Shown here one piece after another: positions 17,652 to 24,267 of a DNA stretch of 64,000 nt. The notes beneath the pieces were generated by a model. That model was not told where the DNA came from. It made no database searches and was given only the letters and a program-made list of their open reading frames with translations. The stretch lies in NCBI RefSeq assembly GCF_000169455.1, contig NZ_AAYC01000005.1:1-64000 (forward strand), written 5' to 3'. Made by a program: the position numbers and the translations under genes. The stretch is from Roseobacter sp. SK209-2-6 (GTDB lineage Bacteria > Pseudomonadota > Alphaproteobacteria > Rhodobacterales > Rhodobacteraceae). Each line of letters starts with the position of its first letter. Position 1 is the first letter of the stretch.

Positions 17652-17881
17652 TGCAGATCGCTGTCCGGCTGGATGTGATGCTGGCCCTGCGCAAGATGAA
17701 ATCCAAGGACCTGGCAGAGGCCGTCGGCATCACGGTGCAGAACCTGAGCCTGTTGAAAACCGGCCAAGTGAAAGGCGTGCGCTTTGAGACCCTGGCCAAG
17801 ATCTGCGAGGTGCTGGAGTGCCAGCCCGGCGATCTGCTGGAAGCAGTACCGGACCCCAGAGAGAGCCCGGAAGCGACCTAA
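17651..17881 (+). CDS. Cro/C1-type HTH regulator (YozG-like)
   Basis: This 76-residue protein is almost entirely one helix-turn-helix domain: LDVMLALRKMKSKDLAEAVG (helices 1-2), ITVQNLSLLKTGQVKGVRF (recognition helix), and the family ending LAKICEVLECQPGDLLE. The ATG at 17651 overlaps the stop of the DUF2975 gene. Its last codons overlap the 3' end of rluD on the other strand by 4 nt. It probably autoregulates the pair. Confidence 0.85.
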   Translation: MQIAVRLDVMLALRKMKSKDLAEAVGITVQNLSLLKTGQVKGVRFETLAKICEVLECQPGDLLEAVPDPRESPEAT

Positions 17882-18912
17882 GCGGGGGCCGCTCGCAATT
17901 TGTCGATAAGCTCTTCCATGTCATCCGGCAAAGGGGCTTCAAATCTCATTGCTTCACCACTCACCGGATGGGTGAAACCCAAAACCGCCGCATGCAGCGC
18001 CTGACGGGGGAAGCTCTGAACCGCAGAGATTCCCGCAAGGCTTAGCGCTTTGGCAGCTAATTTGCGTTTGCCGCCGTAAGTCGGGTCACCAATCAGACTA
18101 TGGCCCGCGTGGGTCATATGCACCCGGATCTGATGGGTGCGGCCGGTCTCCAGCCAGCATTCAATCAGAGCCGCAGTGCCTGGATTACCAAAGGGTTCCA
18201 CGATGCGTGCCCGCGTCACCGCATGGCGTCCGCCCTGGAACAGAACGGCTTGGCGCTGGCGGTCATGTTTGTGCCGCGCCAGTTGGGTGGTGAGTTTTAG
18301 AATATTCCCGGATTCGAAACTGGCCCCTTTGACCCCACGCAGACGCGGGTCATTGCCATCTGGAACACCATAGCAAACCGCGCGGTAATAGCGCTCCACC
18401 GTGTGTTTTTCAAATTGCGCTGCCAGCCCCTGGTGGGCCGCATCGGTCTTTGCCACCACCAGGAGGCCTGAGGTTTCCTTGTCGATGCGATGCACGATGC
18501 CAGGCCGCTTCACCCCGCCAACGCCGGAAAGTTTCTCACCACAGTGATGCAAGAGCGCATTGACCAAGGTGCCAGAAGGTGTGCCCGGCGCTGGATGCAC
18601 GACCATTCCAGCAGGTTTATTGATAACGATGAGGTCATCATCCTCATAGATTACCTCCAGCGGGATATCCTCTGGTCCGATATGGCTGTCCTCGGCCTCT
18701 TCAACTGTAATGGAGATCTGCGCGCCCTCGGCGATACGGGCCTTTGGATCCAGCACGACCACACCGTCCACCAAAAGGCTGCCCGCCTCAATCAATCGGG
18801 CCAGGCGGGTGCGCGACAGGGCCGCTTCCTCTGGCACATCACGCGAAACCGCTTTATCAAGCCGTTTAGGCGGGTTTTCCGTGATGACAAATTCAATCTG
18901 GCGGCTGCTCAT
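17878..18912 (-). CDS. rluD: 23S rRNA pseudouridine synthase RluD
   Basis: RluD-type enzymes convert uridines in helix 69 of 23S rRNA (1911, 1915, 1917 in E. coli) to pseudouridine. The protein has an N-terminal S4 domain (LSRTRLARLIEAGSLLVDG) and the catalytic motif HRIDKETSGLLVV containing the nucleophilic Asp. The C-terminal fold includes LETGRTHQIRVHM and ALHAAVLGFTHP. The ATG at 18912 with GGAAGGA and a 6-nt spacer is chosen over a TTG at 18927; length is then 344. Its start codon shares the CATG tetranucleotide with the divergent gene at 18911. Confidence 0.93.
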   Translation of the reverse strand: MSSRQIEFVITENPPKRLDKAVSRDVPEEAALSRTRLARLIEAGSLLVDGVVVLDPKARIAEGAQISITVEEAEDSHIGPEDIPLEVIYEDDDLIVINKPAGMVVHPAPGTPSGTLVNALLHHCGEKLSGVGGVKRPGIVHRIDKETSGLLVVAKTDAAHQGLAAQFEKHTVERYYRAVCYGVPDGNDPRLRGVKGASFESGNILKLTTQLARHKHDRQRQAVLFQGGRHAVTRARIVEPFGNPGTAALIECWLETGRTHQIRVHMTHAGHSLIGDPTYGGKRKLAAKALSLAGISAVQSFPRQALHAAVLGFTHPVSGEAMRFEAPLPDDMEELIDKLRAAPA

Positions 18913-19213
18913 GACAGATCCTTCCAAGCCCGAAATTCAAGAGGAGCCAGCGCAGCTGAAGTTTTTGCGGCGGCTGGTCACAACCCTGACAGTGGTCATG
19001 ATTGGCGGGCTTGTAGTGGTTATCAGCCTGCTTGTCATCCGCTTGTCTGACAAGGGCCCGGCTTTGCCTCAAGACATCACGCTACCTGCGGGCGCAGAAG
19101 CACAGGCGGTGACTTTTGGCTCTGACTGGATTGCGGTCGTCACCAAAGACAACCGCATTCTGATACTAGATCCTGCAAGCAATGCTGTCCGCCAAGAGAT
19201 CGATCTGCAATAA
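18911..19213 (+). CDS. Single-pass membrane protein, DUF6476-like
   Basis: This 100-residue protein has a short cytoplasmic N-terminus, one transmembrane segment (TTLTVVMIGGLVVVISLLVI at about residues 24-43) and a small periplasmic domain ending with beta-strand-rich ITLPAGAEAQAVTF and NRILILDPASNAVRQEI. Members of this family sit divergent from rluD in Rhodobacterales. Its ATG (18911-18913) and the rluD ATG (18912-18910) overlap head to head. Function is unknown. Confidence 0.75.
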   Translation: MTDPSKPEIQEEPAQLKFLRRLVTTLTVVMIGGLVVVISLLVIRLSDKGPALPQDITLPAGAEAQAVTFGSDWIAVVTKDNRILILDPASNAVRQEIDLQ

Positions 19214-19234
19214 CTCGCGCCAGCAACACATCTA

Positions 19235-19816
19235 CTAGGTGGAACGCAGGAGCACCTTGTTCGAATCGATCGCAGAAGCAATCCGGGCGTATTGACCGCT
19301 GCGTTTCTTTTCCGAGGCAGCACTGCGCAAAAGAACCGTCACAGCTTCGTCCAGAATAGCGGCAGCGGCGGCATTTACCTGGGCCTGCGCTTCGGGCCGT
19401 ACCGGAACCAATGCACGACTGGATTTGCGCGATTTATCCGTTGTGGACACACGCGCACGCGACCGCCCTGGGTCTCGATTGGAACGCGCAAGCTGCGCCA
19501 GATCCTGCGAAGTCTGCGCCAAAACGCTTCGCACCTCTTCGTAGTCGGTCCCTTCCGGGATGTCATTGGCGACACTGTCCAGCCGATCCGCCAGACAATC
19601 AACCGTCAGCGCTTCATCCTGAAGACCCGCACAAAAGGCCCGTGCGGCCCCCAATCCCTGAACAAGTTCTTTTAAGAAAGCCGCGGATCCAAACCCACCT
19701 CCGGGTAGAATCACGGTGTAAATCACCCCCGGCGCGCCCTGCGCATTGACCGGTGCAATGCCGAAAGTGACTGAAGAAGCGGTGGCTGCCAGAAGACCAA
19801 AAAAACGTCCAAACAT
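19235..19816 (-). CDS. Secreted protein of unknown function
   Basis: This 193-residue protein starts with a signal peptide (FGRFFGLLAATASSVTFGIA; cleavage near VNAQ, residue 25). Two cysteines (in AFCAGLQ and VDCLADRL) could form a disulfide. The middle is basic and Ser/Arg-rich (NRDPGRSRARVSTTDKSRKS), followed by an Ala-rich helix. I do not recognise the family. It is convergent with the rluD-divergent gene and probably monocistronic. Confidence 0.65.
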   Translation of the reverse strand: MFGRFFGLLAATASSVTFGIAPVNAQGAPGVIYTVILPGGGFGSAAFLKELVQGLGAARAFCAGLQDEALTVDCLADRLDSVANDIPEGTDYEEVRSVLAQTSQDLAQLARSNRDPGRSRARVSTTDKSRKSSRALVPVRPEAQAQVNAAAAAILDEAVTVLLRSAASEKKRSGQYARIASAIDSNKVLLRST

Positions 19817-19978
19817 CTCTAAACCTTAAGAATGACTATGAAAACAACCATAGGATCAACTTTCGCCGTCCCATGTCTCTGCCGCTTTCAGTCTTCCAGC
19901 CAATTCCTTAACTTGCAAGTGTGGAGTTTCAACCGCTAGGTTGGAGCAACTGTTCCAGTAGTTGTTTAGGAATTTGCC

Positions 19979-20335
19979 ATGACCAGAACTCTTATTTTTT
20001 CATCCCTTTTCTGCCTAAGTTTTTTGCCAGCAGCCCAGGCTGTTTCAGCACAAGCGGCCACAGCGGCCCTCAACGAAGCAAAGGCTCGACTGGCTTGCGG
20101 TGCGGGGACACCGGTTTCCGCAAGTTATCTCCCCGGCGGCTCCGTCAAAGTGACCTGCCGGTCCAACGCACCAAGCAGCGGCTCTGAAAGTGTATTAGGA
20201 GATACCGCGCTCAATCCCATCACCCCCGGACTTGCTCCCATCGCGACGGCAATTGTCGTCGGCGTCTTGGTTGGTGACTCCGGAGAAACCTCCACCACGA
20301 CGACCACAACCGATAGTGGCGGAGGCGGCGAGTAA
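19979..20335 (+). CDS. Small secreted protein with Thr/Gly-rich tail
   Basis: This 118-residue protein has a signal peptide (MTRTLIFSSLFCLSFLPAAQ, cleavage near residue 24). The mature part has two cysteines, RLACGAGTPV and KVTCRSN, which could pair. A hydrophobic Ala/Ile/Val stretch (IATAIVVGVLVG) precedes a low-complexity TSTTTTTTDSGGGGE end. An AGGA-like ribosome site precedes the ATG. The late hydrophobic stretch may anchor it. Family not recognised. Confidence 0.6.
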   Translation: MTRTLIFSSLFCLSFLPAAQAVSAQAATAALNEAKARLACGAGTPVSASYLPGGSVKVTCRSNAPSSGSESVLGDTALNPITPGLAPIATAIVVGVLVGDSGETSTTTTTTDSGGGGE

Positions 20336-20515
20336 AAAAATCGCAACGGGGAGCCCCCCCTTTGGGAGACAGACCTGATGTCAGGGCAAACAGTACATCC
20401 CCTGCAACATGTACAACACAGCGGGCTAAAACGCCCGCTAGCGAACCAAGCTTAGCCTCCGCCCAAATGCGGTTCCTAAAGCAGGGAGGATATAGGGATT
20501 TGAAGGGAAAGAGAG

Positions 20516-20592
20516 TGGTACCACCTCCCCGGCTCGAACGGGGGACCTCCTGATCCACAATCAGGCGCTCTAACCAACTGAGCTAAGGCGGC
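20516..20592 (-). tRNA. tRNA-His (GUG)
   Basis: This is a 77-nt cloverleaf with CCA encoded. The acceptor arms are GCCGCCT and AGGTGGT, the anticodon stem-loop CCTGA-TTGTGGA-TCAGG gives GTG, and the T-loop is GTTCGAG. Position 73 is A and no G-1 is encoded opposite it, unlike the usual bacterial tRNA-His but as known for some Alphaproteobacteria. Confidence 0.96.
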
Positions 20593-20812
20593 ACTGCGGG
20601 CGATTTAGCCCAGAGAAAAGCGAAGCGCAAGAGGATAGTAGCACAGTTTTTTACCTTTCTCCAAAGAATTGCTTTCACTGCGGGAATTTGAGCCATGCTG
20701 GCTTCGTGGCTTTCTTACTCCCCTTCCTGGTCGTGCTGTCAGCTTGCCTTTTTTGTCTCCACGGGCTAGCACCGGGCACTGAAAATCCGACAGCCATAGC
20801 AGGAGCCGCAGG

Positions 20813-21004
20813 ATGGGAATCAACAGCGAGCGCGATATCGAAGCAAACATGCAGATCGGCCCAACCGATCAAGGTATGGTGCGGATATTCATCGAAGCCG
20901 ATGGCCTCGAGATTCCAATGGATTTCGACCCGGAAGAAGCTGAAGAGATTGCAGATGAACTGCGCGCTGCAGCCCAGGCTGCACGGGCTGTTTCCGGCTC
21001 TTAA
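20813..21004 (+). CDS. Small acidic conserved protein, possibly DUF6324
   Basis: This 63-residue acidic protein has the conserved-looking segment IGPTDQGMVRIFIEADGLEI followed by PMDFDPEEAEEIADELRAAA. It resembles a small Rhodobacterales family (possibly DUF6324, from memory). An AGGAGCCGCAGG ribosome site precedes the ATG. It is probably cytoplasmic, with one beta-hairpin and one helix. It is convergent with mmcB. Function is unknown. Confidence 0.65.
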   Translation: MGINSERDIEANMQIGPTDQGMVRIFIEADGLEIPMDFDPEEAEEIADELRAAAQAARAVSGS

Positions 21005-21025
21005 ATCCATACTTTGTTTGCAGGG

Positions 21026-21517
21026 CTAGAAGGTGTCCTCCCCTGCCCCTGTCGCCCCGGCGGCCTGTAAAAGCAGGCCATCGCGTCCGGGACGCGGATC
21101 TCTGAGCACCTGCAATCTCCTGGCGGCATCCATCGCAAACTTCTGCAGCAGCTTCTTGCGCCGCGCAGGGGGCAGTTTGTCTTCAGGCCCCATGCGAACC
21201 AGCTCTGCGTCATAGTCATCCGCGATGATCAATCCCGTTTCATCTGGCAAGAGCTCGGTTGGGAAGGCCAGATCCACCGCCCAGAAATAGCGGTCACACC
21301 AGTCCAGATACCCTTCCCATTTATTGTCAGACTGAAAATCCGCGCGGCTGGATTTGCATTCAATGACCCAAATTTCGCCCTTGGGTCCCAAGGCGATGAC
21401 ATCGACGCGTAGCCCGCGTGTAGGCACGAATTCCTCCAGTGAAGCAAAGCCAAGAGAGCGCAAATGTCGCGCCACCCCCCGCGCCAATTTCTGTCCAGGC
21501 TGCATGTTATGTTCCAT
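21026..21517 (-). CDS. mmcB: MmcB-family DNA repair protein
   Basis: This 163-residue protein has a PD-(D/E)XK-like nuclease core: LRVDVIALGPKGEIWVIECK, continuing SSRADFQSDNKWEGYLDWCD. MmcB was found in Caulobacter as an SOS-induced factor protecting against mitomycin C. A LexA box 12 nt upstream of the ATG at 21517 supports SOS control here. An internal ATG at 21505 (MQPGQKLARG) is also a good start and would leave more room for a ribosome site. The mutagenesis link to ImuAB-DnaE2 is known for the family; those genes are not in this window. Confidence 0.9.
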   Translation of the reverse strand: MEHNMQPGQKLARGVARHLRSLGFASLEEFVPTRGLRVDVIALGPKGEIWVIECKSSRADFQSDNKWEGYLDWCDRYFWAVDLAFPTELLPDETGLIIADDYDAELVRMGPEDKLPPARRKKLLQKFAMDAARRLQVLRDPRPGRDGLLLQAAGATGAGEDTF

Positions 21518-21528
21518 GGTAACACCGT

Positions 21529-21543
21529 GAACAATTCATGAAC
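21529..21543 (-). promoter_or_regulatory. LexA box upstream of mmcB
   Basis: The sequence GAACAATTCATGAAC on the plus strand reads GTTC-N7-GTTC on the minus strand, the alphaproteobacterial SOS box. It lies 12 nt before the first mmcB ATG, where bound LexA would block transcription. Confidence 0.85.
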
Positions 21544-21566
21544 AAATTGCAAGATCAGAGACACTC

Positions 21567-21616
21567 TTGACAGGATACCAAAAGGTATCACATAAATTAG
21601 GATACCGTTTAGTATC
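21567..21616 (+). promoter_or_regulatory. arsR-type gene promoter with two operators
   Basis: TTGACA at 21567-21572 is followed after 17 nt by a weak -10 (about 21590-21596). Between them is the perfect inverted repeat GATACC-AAAA-GGTATC (21574-21589). A second, one-mismatch copy GATACC-GTTT-AGTATC is at 21601-21616, centre to centre 27 nt. The repressor encoded next probably binds both. Confidence 0.72.
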
Positions 21617-21632
21617 ACTTCAAGGGATCCAA

Positions 21633-21953
21633 ATGCCTGATCCAGTTCAAAGCAGTTTTCGTGCACTCGCCGATCCGACACGGCGCGAGATCATCGCGAT
21701 CCTGTCCAAAGAGCAGCAAACCATCGCACAGCTCACTGGTCACTTCGACATGACCAGAGCAGCGGTAAAGAAACACCTTACCGTTCTCAGCGACGGCGGT
21801 TTGATCACCATGGAGCAACAAGGGCGCGAATGCATCAACCGTCTAAGTCCTGGCGGAATGAAACCCGTCCTGGATTGGCTCAGCTACTTTGATCAATTCT
21901 GGAACACCCGCCTGGAAAACCTAAAAGAAGCCATTGAAAGGAACGACACATGA
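21633..21953 (+). CDS. ArsR-family (winged helix) repressor
   Basis: This 106-residue protein is of the metal-independent ArsR subgroup often paired with SRPBCC proteins. It begins FRALADPTRREIIAILSKEQ and has the recognition region MTRAAVKKHLTVLSDGGLI. No metal-binding Cys pair is seen in the recognition helix. The ATG at 21633 is preferred to the upstream TTG, since the two operator repeats lie between them. It overlaps the next gene by 4 nt (ATGA). Confidence 0.9.
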   Translation: MPDPVQSSFRALADPTRREIIAILSKEQQTIAQLTGHFDMTRAAVKKHLTVLSDGGLITMEQQGRECINRLSPGGMKPVLDWLSYFDQFWNTRLENLKEAIERNDT

Positions 21954-22372
21954 CCGCCAACACTCTTGAAAAATCGATCTTTCTAAAGGCAGAACCAGAA
22001 AAGGTCTGGGCCTATTTGACCGACCCGGACTGTCTGGCAGAATGGTTCCACAGGCCAGATCATGCCTTGGACAATGCGGGGCAGCATTTCAAAATGTGTT
22101 CTGATGGGGGAACCGCAATCATTGGCGAGGTCTTGAAAGCAGAGGCCCCGACCGACCTCGAATACAGGTTTCACGTCCCCCCAATGGGAGAGCAAATCAG
22201 CACTGTAAAATGGCGGATAGACCCTGTGGCTGGCGGTTGCAAACTATCCCTGCTGCACGAAGGTTTGCCAGAAAGCGCAACTGCTTTCCCACTCATCCTC
22301 GCTTTGGACAAGGGCTGGGATGCACATTTCACCGCCATGCGGGATGCATTTCATCAAAACCTTGCGGCCTGA
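21950..22372 (+). CDS. SRPBCC (AHSA1-like) domain protein
   Basis: This 140-residue START/Bet v1-like protein starts IFLKAEPEKVWAYLTDPDCL and includes AEWFHRPDHALDNAGQHF and the C-terminal helix GWDAHFTAMRDAFHQNL. The fold binds hydrophobic ligands or acts as an Hsp90 co-chaperone domain; here it likely binds a small ligand. It is translationally coupled to the ArsR gene, a common two-gene arrangement. The ligand is unknown. Confidence 0.88.
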   Translation: MTANTLEKSIFLKAEPEKVWAYLTDPDCLAEWFHRPDHALDNAGQHFKMCSDGGTAIIGEVLKAEAPTDLEYRFHVPPMGEQISTVKWRIDPVAGGCKLSLLHEGLPESATAFPLILALDKGWDAHFTAMRDAFHQNLAA

Positions 22373-22513
22373 CCCCTTGCGCCAGAAGAGAGAGGCGCCT
22401 AGGTAAACCCTTGGCGGGTTCTGCCCTTCTTGTGACAGGCAGCATTCTGGTGGCCTTAAGCAAATCCGAGGGAGCTGGCTCTGTGCGGATCCTGGTCCGT
22501 TTACCTGGCGCCC

Positions 22514-22529
22514 ACCTGTATATACAGGT
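22514..22529. repeat. Perfect 16-bp palindrome
   Basis: ACCTGTATATACAGGT is its own reverse complement. It sits between the SRPBCC gene and a bidirectional terminator, with no obvious gene start near it. The half-site ACCTGTA is the same as in the lux box, but the spacing is shorter. Confidence 0.6.
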
Positions 22530-22588
22530 CCTCGGGAATCAAGCCGCACGGTTGTTTGGTGGTCCCGCCGCCTGATCTATCGATCAAC

Positions 22589-22623
22589 CAAAAAAGCCGC
22601 TCCCCAAAAGGGTGCGGCTTTTT
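22589..22623. terminator. Bidirectional terminator
   Basis: The hairpin GCCGCTCCC/GGGTGCGGC (22596-22618), loop CAAAA, has A-run and T-run flanks and lies between the convergent SRPBCC gene and the small membrane-protein gene. It can stop both transcripts. Confidence 0.85.
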
Positions 22624-22651
22624 GCATTCCAGTATTGTCAAACGCTCAGTT

Positions 22652-22975
22652 TCAGCGGCGCAGCTGTTGCGCCTGTCTGGATCTATTTGAGGCCTCAACC
22701 CGAACCGGTTCAAAGTGATGCGCAACAGGCGTTCCGCCACGGGGGCCCTGCCCCTTGTCCGCCATCGCCATGATAACCCAGGCAAATTGGACACCGGCAA
22801 AAACAATTCCATGCATGAACCACAAGAGGAACAGCGCCAGCATGCCATCATTGGATTGGCTTATAAGCCCCCATAGGTTCATGACATTGAACCACAAGAG
22901 CATCGCGACAAAGGCAGCGGCAATTGCAAATCCGATCAGGACGTTCTTGATATAGAGCTTCACCAGCTTTGGCAT
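22652..22975 (-). CDS. Small two-pass membrane protein
   Basis: This 107-residue protein has two transmembrane helices (about residues 12-30 and 44-70), joined by a short loop (LWGLISQSNDG), and a basic cytoplasmic tail (ASNRSRQAQQLRR). I do not recognise the family, but the pattern is that of many small Rhodobacterales inner-membrane proteins. It is leftward, after the nusB end, and probably has its own promoter. Confidence 0.65.
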   Translation of the reverse strand: MPKLVKLYIKNVLIGFAIAAAFVAMLLWFNVMNLWGLISQSNDGMLALFLLWFMHGIVFAGVQFAWVIMAMADKGQGPRGGTPVAHHFEPVRVEASNRSRQAQQLRR

Positions 22976-23174
22976 CTCGACCTCTTTTTGCTTTCAGAAA
23001 AGAGGGTAGCACTCAGCGGGCTGAGGTCCAGCGGATCTCAGCAAATTGGTGAATATTTTCTCAGACAGTTTGACGCAGCCAGATCCGGGTATGGTAGAAT
23101 TTTGGCATCCCGCCCCTCTTTTCTGGGCTTTGGTCATCTATGAGTGCAGAAAGCACCTACCCTAGGCCCCAAAC

Positions 23175-23200
23175 AAAAAAGCGCGCCCAACGGGACACGC
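23175..23200 (-). terminator. Terminator downstream of nusB
   Basis: On the minus strand a hairpin GCGTGTCC/GGGCGCGC (23181-23200, with wobble pairs) is followed by TTTTTTG. It lies about 35 nt after the nusB stop and ends the ribBX-ribH-nusB unit. Confidence 0.65.
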
Positions 23201-23235
23201 ATTTTCAACTCCAAGAGATCAACCAGAGAACCGAC

Positions 23236-23718
23236 TCAGAAGGCCTCTGGTTTGGCTTCCCGCGCCATATGGTCCAGCACGCCATTGACGAATTTCGACT
23301 CTTTGCCCTCCGGGAAAAAGGCGCGAGCGATATCGACAAATTCGTTGATCACAACCTTAGGGGGCGTCTCTGACTGTGTGAGTTCAGCACCGGCTGCGCG
23401 GAACAGCGCGCGCAGGGTCGGATCGATGCGGGCAATCGGCCATTTCGCCACCAGCGCGCGGTCGGTCATCTGGTCCACCGGCGCCTGATAGTTCACCGCA
23501 TCCTCAACCAACTTACGAAACAGCTTGGTATCACCCTCGGCCATCTCGTCACCATCATAGACAGCGCCAAAGCGGTGGTCTTCAAACTCGACGATGATCT
23601 GGTCAAAGGTCTGACCGGACTGTTCCATCTGGAACAGCGCCTGCACCGCATAAAGCCGCGATGCCGATTTCATCTGTCTTTTGCCACTGCCCTTTGGGGC
23701 GCTGCCGGATTGGGTCAT
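23236..23718 (-). CDS. nusB: Transcription antitermination factor NusB
   Basis: NusB binds boxA RNA with NusE (ribosomal protein S10) in rRNA antitermination. The 160-residue protein has the helical NusB fold: SASRLYAVQALFQMEQSGQT, then RDPTLRALFRAA-like segment (IDPTLRALFRAAGAE), and VINEFVDIARAFFPEGKESK near the end. It overlaps ribH by 4 nt (ATGA at 23715-23718). The ribH-nusB linkage is common in Proteobacteria. Confidence 0.95.
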   Translation of the reverse strand: MTQSGSAPKGSGKRQMKSASRLYAVQALFQMEQSGQTFDQIIVEFEDHRFGAVYDGDEMAEGDTKLFRKLVEDAVNYQAPVDQMTDRALVAKWPIARIDPTLRALFRAAGAELTQSETPPKVVINEFVDIARAFFPEGKESKFVNGVLDHMAREAKPEAF

Positions 23719-24266
23719 GCTGTCTGGGGTCCGTTCTCTGTGCCAGCCAGTTGAATGGCTTCGGAAGGCGCCTTAAAGCCGACTCCCTTGGTCTGGGCGC
23801 CCCACTTACGCGTCAGTGCAATAAGATGCAAGGCCGCAGCTGCAGCACCACCGCCTTTGTTCTGATCTTCCGGGTCCGCGCGCACCTCGGCCTGCTTGCG
23901 GTTTTCGACAGTCAGGATGCCATTGCCAATGCAAAGCCCCTGCAGGCCCAGCAATTGGATGGCGCGGCTGCTGTCATTGCAGACCGTTTCATAATGGGTG
24001 GTTTCGCCGCGAATGACACAGCCCAGCGCAACAAAACCATCAAAATTCGAGCTCCGGTCGGCAATGGCAATGGCTGTTGGAATTTCCAGCGCGCCAGGGA
24101 CCTGAACGATCTCATAAGTCCCGCCCGCAGCCTCGATCTCTGCCTTGGCGCCGGCCAGCATATTGTCGGCGATATCCTTGTAATAGGGCGACATCACGAT
24201 GGCGAGTTTGACCGGTTTGTCGAACTCGGCGCGCGGCATAATGTAGTGCTGTTCATGTCCAGCCAT
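23715..24266 (-). CDS. ribH: 6,7-dimethyl-8-ribityllumazine synthase
   Basis: RibH condenses 5-amino-6-ribitylaminouracil with 3,4-dihydroxy-2-butanone 4-phosphate. The 183-residue protein includes the substrate-binding VPGALEIPTAI and GFVALGCVIRGETTHYE with its conserved His. The start is ATG 24266, preceded by AAGGAAG; a longer upstream frame overlapping ribBX is not needed. It is coupled to nusB downstream and begins 2 nt after the ribBX stop. Confidence 0.95.
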   Translation of the reverse strand: MAGHEQHYIMPRAEFDKPVKLAIVMSPYYKDIADNMLAGAKAEIEAAGGTYEIVQVPGALEIPTAIAIADRSSNFDGFVALGCVIRGETTHYETVCNDSSRAIQLLGLQGLCIGNGILTVENRKQAEVRADPEDQNKGGGAAAAALHLIALTRKWGAQTKGVGFKAPSEAIQLAGTENGPQTA

Positions 24267-24267
24267 A

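Noticed and set aside
20516-20592. tRNA-His as an integration site of a genomic island
   Set aside because: No duplicated tRNA 3' end, integrase or mobile gene lies nearby.
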